Source: Petroclostridium sp. X23 (GTDB lineage Bacteria; Bacillota; Clostridia; SK-Y3). Taken from it: 64,000 bases of DNA. The notes below the pieces were generated by a model. It worked only from the letters and a program-made list of their open reading frames with translations, was not told the origin of the DNA and ran no database searches. A program made the translations under genes and the position numbers. Location: assembly GCF_030013905.1 (NCBI RefSeq), contig NZ_CP124862.1, positions 1,801,051 to 1,865,050 of the forward strand. Direction: 5' to 3'. This document shows positions 60,972-64,000 of this stretch, in pieces; position 1 is the first letter of the stretch, and each line of letters begins with the position of its first letter.

Positions 60972-61865
60972 TCAAATAAGCTTCTGTAAAACCGATTCGG
61001 GGATTTTTGCAGCGTATCCGAATGCACCTCTTACAAGACAGTTTTTAGCTGCCAGCACAGCACCCTCTTCCAACGCCTGCTTAAATATTTGTTCACGATA
61101 ACTCGAATCCGTATCCAACTTATCAGGATTCTCTTTTTGCGCTTTTGAAAGACAAACTAAAAAACCTGTTGCAAAAGAGTCGCCCGCCCCCAGTGTATCA
61201 ATTGCTTCAACAGTTTTTGGCGGTTGGAAAAGCATCAGTTCTCCGTTATATAACCATGCACCCTTGCTTCCCATTGTAGCTATTACAATTTTACAACCTA
61301 ACTGGTGAACTTTTTTACAAATCTGCTGCGTTTCTTCCTGTGACATAGAACCACACGATAAAAATCCGAAAGTAATATATGGACAAATACGTGCAGTGCG
61401 CTCCCAATCTTCCCATTTATTTGAAAAATCATAAGAAATGGGGATTTCCAATGCATGAAGAGACTTCAATTGGTCATCAAAATAGCTATTATTGCTTGTG
61501 TGAACCAAATCGAATGTTTGAATATACTCTTTGTCTGCCTCCTCAAGAACAATTGGTTTTTCCTTTGTGATTCCCCCACGGTTGCTTCCCATGAAAACAC
61601 GGTCTCCATCCACCAGATTCACTACTGCATATCCGTTTTCACCTTCGTATTGGCGGCAACGCACATGCTCAACTTTTAGCGCATCCAGTGTATGGATGAT
61701 ATGCCATGCAATCTCATCCTGCCCAAAGACGCCCATATAAGCAGACGAAACTCCTAGGTTCTTTGCATAAACCGCAAAATTCAGCGCCTGTCCGCCGGGA
61801 TACATCTCTCCAGAATGAAGATAGATATCACATACATTATCACCTATTCCCAAAACCTTTAGCAT
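60972..61865 (-). CDS. FrlD-like PfkB-family sugar kinase
   Basis: 297 residues. Starts MLKVLGIGDNVCDIYLHSGE with MYPGGQALNFAVYAKNLGV, as in fructoselysine 6-kinase. DFSNKWEDW is an FrlD-type element, and the PfkB C-terminal signature with catalytic Asp is DTLGAGDSFATGFLVCL. It should phosphorylate C6 of the imported fructosamine. GGAGGAG precedes the ATG at 61865. The gene follows the DctP gene after a 110-base gap containing a hairpin. Confidence 0.88.
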   Translation of the reverse strand: MLKVLGIGDNVCDIYLHSGEMYPGGQALNFAVYAKNLGVSSAYMGVFGQDEIAWHIIHTLDALKVEHVRCRQYEGENGYAVVNLVDGDRVFMGSNRGGITKEKPIVLEEADKEYIQTFDLVHTSNNSYFDDQLKSLHALEIPISYDFSNKWEDWERTARICPYITFGFLSCGSMSQEETQQICKKVHQLGCKIVIATMGSKGAWLYNGELMLFQPPKTVEAIDTLGAGDSFATGFLVCLSKAQKENPDKLDTDSSYREQIFKQALEEGAVLAAKNCLVRGAFGYAAKIPESVLQKLI

Positions 61866-61895
61866 GTAACTCCTCCAAATATCCTTCCGCTCATG

Positions 61896-61923
61896 ATATT
61901 CCCGCTTTTGCAAGCGGGAATAT
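61896..61923 (-). promoter_or_regulatory. Intercistronic hairpin between dctP and the FrlD-like gene
   Basis: ATATTCCCGCTT (61896-61907), loop TTGC, AAGCGGGAATAT (61912-61923): a perfect 12-bp stem. There is no T-run on the transcribed (minus) side. It probably protects the abundant binding-protein mRNA or causes partial termination before the enzyme genes. Confidence 0.55.
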
Positions 61924-61974
61924 GAGCGTACTATTTCATGTCATCCTACTTTTTGCGAACAAAAAAGTCATCAC

Positions 61975-63045
61975 TTATTTCAGAGCCTGTACTTTCTCAT
62001 AAAGTCCCGGGGTATCCCAGAAACCTTCTTTTTCAAGTGTTCCTGCAAGAGGAGCCATTTTGTCCATAAATGCCTTCTTATCGAAATCTACAAACTCCAC
62101 ACCTAATTCAGTCAACTTCTTTTTGTCCTCTTCCCACTTGTTATTGATAGTGGTATTAAATTCATTTGCAGCCTCTTCCGCAACCTCTTCTATAATCTTC
62201 TGCTGTTCAGGAGTCAGACGTTCCCACGCTGCTTTGGAAAAGCTCAGTGCTTCCAGAGGATAAGCATAATCAACCTCAGAAACGTATTTACTTGATTCGT
62301 AGAATTTAGCAGCATAATAGCTCTCTTTGGTACACTCTCCGGCATCTACAACCCCTTGCATCAATGCGAACGGATATTCAGACCATGCAACAATGGTCGG
62401 CACCGCACCCATCGTCCTAAAGTTTTTCTCCCAGATAGGGATGTTCGGAATTCTGAATTTAACACCTTTTAAATCATCCGGCGTTTTAATAGGTTTTTTA
62501 GCAAAAATGAGTCTGGGATTCTTACGGAAATTATAGTTTACAACGTGTATTCCCTGCTCTTCCAATTTGTCAAAGGCCGGTTTTGAGAGTTCGGAATCCA
62601 AATATTTAAACAAGTGCTCATGATTTTCAAAAGCAAACGCCATAGAGATGATATTGAAATCTCTAGAATAGGTTCCAAGGGTGTCAATAGCAGTCATAAC
62701 ACCTTGCTGGAGATCAACCTGAAGGTTTTCCAGCATGGTTACTTCATTTCCAAGCTGCTCTGCCGGATAGAATTCAAATACGACTTCCCCTTTCAGCCTT
62801 TCGTTCGCCAAATCAGTGAACAGTTGGCATACCGTAGCCGCAGGCTCACCAATCGCACCCGCGTTACCAAGTTTGAATACCATCGGTGCTTTCCCATCCT
62901 TTGGTTGGTCGGCTGTTTGTTCAGGTTTCTTATCATCGGAAGTACCCGAAGACGGACTGGGGGTAGTTGGAGCATTTTGCACACAGCCCGCAAACAAACT
63001 GAGGCACAATACCACGCAAAGAACTGTTACTAATAGTTTTTTCAT
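61975..63045 (-). CDS. TRAP transporter solute-binding lipoprotein (DctP family)
   Basis: 356 residues. Signal peptide with lipobox LFAGC near residue 20, a Ser/Pro/Lys linker, then a DctP fold: VFKLGNAGAIGEPAATVCQL, GEVVFEFYPAEQLGNEVTML, ENLQVDLQQGVM, RNPRLIFAKKPIKTPDDLKG, VKFRIPNIPIWEKNFRTMGA and LTPEQQKIIEEVAEEAANEF. The Arg of KFRIP usually binds a carboxylate of the ligand, so the substrate of this operon is probably an acid. Made with the DctM protein encoded just upstream. Confidence 0.92.
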   Translation of the reverse strand: MKKLLVTVLCVVLCLSLFAGCVQNAPTTPSPSSGTSDDKKPEQTADQPKDGKAPMVFKLGNAGAIGEPAATVCQLFTDLANERLKGEVVFEFYPAEQLGNEVTMLENLQVDLQQGVMTAIDTLGTYSRDFNIISMAFAFENHEHLFKYLDSELSKPAFDKLEEQGIHVVNYNFRKNPRLIFAKKPIKTPDDLKGVKFRIPNIPIWEKNFRTMGAVPTIVAWSEYPFALMQGVVDAGECTKESYYAAKFYESSKYVSEVDYAYPLEALSFSKAAWERLTPEQQKIIEEVAEEAANEFNTTINNKWEEDKKKLTELGVEFVDFDKKAFMDKMAPLAGTLEKEGFWDTPGLYEKVQALK

Positions 63046-63072
63046 AATTCATTCCTTCTTTCCTTTTTATTT

Positions 63073-64000
63073 TTATATCGCTCCCATTATGCCAGGCAGC
63101 CACATCGTGATACCCGGAATAAAGGTTACGAGCAATAACGTAATGACCAGCGGAATCAAGAACTGAACCGTATATCCCAATGACTTGTCAAACGAGACAC
63201 CTGTTGCTTTCGCGGTTACAAACAGTGACGGAGCCATTGGAGGCGTGATCAAACCAAGTGTAAGGTTCAGCACAGAGATAACACCGATGTGTATCAAGCT
63301 TAAACCCAGTGATGAGGAAAGACTCATTAGCAGCGGTGCAATCATAATCAAAACCTGCATCGAGCCAATGAAGCAACCCATAAAAAGCAGAATCGCATTA
63401 AGCATTAATAATATTAAATAAGTATTCCCCAAAGATAGCATCAAATTAGCCATATAGGTCATCAAACCACTAGTAACAATCATCCAGTTAAAAATAAGTC
63501 CCGTCGCGCATAATGCCATCACCATTGCAGCAGAAGACAATGTATTCCGCAGTGCACGTGTCAGCATGTCAATGGAGAACTTTTTGTAGACCATCGAGAG
63601 TCCAACACAGTAAGCTGCCGCTACAACACTACACTCGGTAGGCGTGAAAATACCCGAAAGAATACCGCCAATCAAGATAATAGGTCCGCCCAGTGCCGGA
63701 AGCGCTTTTAAACTATACGTCCATCTTTCTCCCCAAGACGATTTTGCAACGGTAGGCGCCTTCACATTCAGCTTCTTTACCGCAACGACTATCCAGACCA
63801 TCATCGAAACACCCATCAAAACGCCCGGAACGATTCCGGCCAGGAACATCGCAAGGGTTGAAGTTTGAGAGAGAAATGCCCAAACAACAAAGTTAATACT
63901 TGGCGGAATGATAGGACCGATTGCGGAGGAAGCGGCCGTAACAGCAACTGAAAAGTGCTCATCATAACCGGCATCCTTCATTGCTTTTACTTCAATGGTT
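63073..64000 (-). CDS. TRAP transporter large permease (DctM), N-terminal part outside the window
   Basis: The frame is open to the right-hand window edge; codons before the first ATG (63981) read TIEVKA, continuing into MKDAGYDEHFSVAVTAASSA, a standard internal DctM sequence. So the true start lies beyond 64000 and about 309 of some 425 residues are visible. Hallmarks: IGPIIPPSINFVVWAFLS, FLAGIVPGVLMGVSMMVW, LIGGILSGIFTPTECSVVAA and LGLITPPMAPSLFVTAKATG. It uses the sodium gradient to move the substrate delivered by DctP. A DctQ gene is expected upstream, outside the window. Confidence 0.92.
   Translation of the reverse strand, partial: TIEVKAMKDAGYDEHFSVAVTAASSAIGPIIPPSINFVVWAFLSQTSTLAMFLAGIVPGVLMGVSMMVWIVVAVKKLNVKAPTVAKSSWGERWTYSLKALPALGGPIILIGGILSGIFTPTECSVVAAAYCVGLSMVYKKFSIDMLTRALRNTLSSAAMVMALCATGLIFNWMIVTSGLMTYMANLMLSLGNTYLILLMLNAILLFMGCFIGSMQVLIMIAPLLMSLSSSLGLSLIHIGVISVLNLTLGLITPPMAPSLFVTAKATGVSFDKSLGYTVQFLIPLVITLLLVTFIPGITMWLPGIMGAI

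Noticed and set aside
1..64000. CRISPR arrays, rRNA, tRNA, phage genes, known riboswitch classes
   Set aside because: I looked for regular spaced repeats, CCA-ended cloverleaf-like sequences, phage genes and familiar riboswitch motifs and saw none; without covariance-model scans small RNAs may be missed.

Overview
The window reads as chromosome of an anaerobic, spore-forming member of the Clostridia (Bacillota). The DNA is AT-rich, genes have strong AGGAGG-type ribosome sites, a CBO0543-type membrane protein and a staygreen-domain protein typical of such bacteria are present, and the metabolism is oxygen-sensitive (NiFe hydrogenase, tungsten/molybdenum aldehyde oxidoreductase, UbiD decarboxylase, siroheme sulfite reductase). 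I cannot name the species. I saw no rRNA or tRNA gene, CRISPR array or phage.

Region by region. 1-4.2 kb: end of an EamA transporter, a DUF2000 gene broken or frameshifted at a slippery A-run, a membrane protein, a decayed REP-type transposase, a cupin and a staygreen protein. 4.3-12.5 kb: one tightly overlapping minus-strand [NiFe]-hydrogenase operon (protease, HypA-like protein, HypF, HypC, HypD, HypE, cytochrome-b5-domain protein, small subunit, large subunit) with no hypB. 13.1-18.5 kb: a very large PPDK-type ATP-grasp/phosphohistidine protein followed by a long GAPDH homologue. 18.5-22.9 kb: a palindromic repeat, an alpha/beta hydrolase and an IS4-type element that has cut a membrane/TPR-like gene in two, leaving a 10-bp target duplication. 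23.2-24.1 kb: two tandem precursors with Nif11-type leaders and Cys-rich cores, without any visible modifying enzyme. 24.2-29.2 kb: an Fpg-like protein lacking the catalytic proline, a Cys-rich DUF3795 protein, a membrane protein and lipoprotein pair, and glycerol dehydrogenase. 29.4-36.6 kb: MoaD-like protein, aldehyde ferredoxin oxidoreductase, UbiD and an LpdD-like protein, then a Met-rich small protein and a sulfite reductase divergent from a LysR regulator.

36.8-54.1 kb is a long minus-strand catabolic operon behind a LacI regulator. In order of transcription it holds a TIM-like isomerase, a LarA-like racemase, a Zn-dependent dehydrogenase, a split transketolase, an NMT1/SsuA-type ABC importer (binding protein, two permeases, two unlike ATPases), a second split transketolase, an RpiB-type isomerase, a transaldolase-like protein and an SDR. 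A 1.6-kb insertion sequence with a 9-bp target duplication now separates its two halves. Four near-identical palindromes (core GAAACCGTT) flank the regulator and stand before the operon, which strongly suggests LacI control. The substrate is probably an unusual sugar, polyol or sugar acid.

55.1-64 kb is a second catabolic operon: TRAP transporter (DctM, DctP), FrlD-like kinase, FrlC-like epimerase, ATP-dependent hydantoinase/oxoprolinase subunits A and B, and a FrlB-like SIS deglycase. I infer uptake and breakdown of an acidic Amadori compound, possibly its cyclised lactam form. This operon, the orphan Nif11-type precursors and the two-transketolase operon are the best candidates for undescribed biology.
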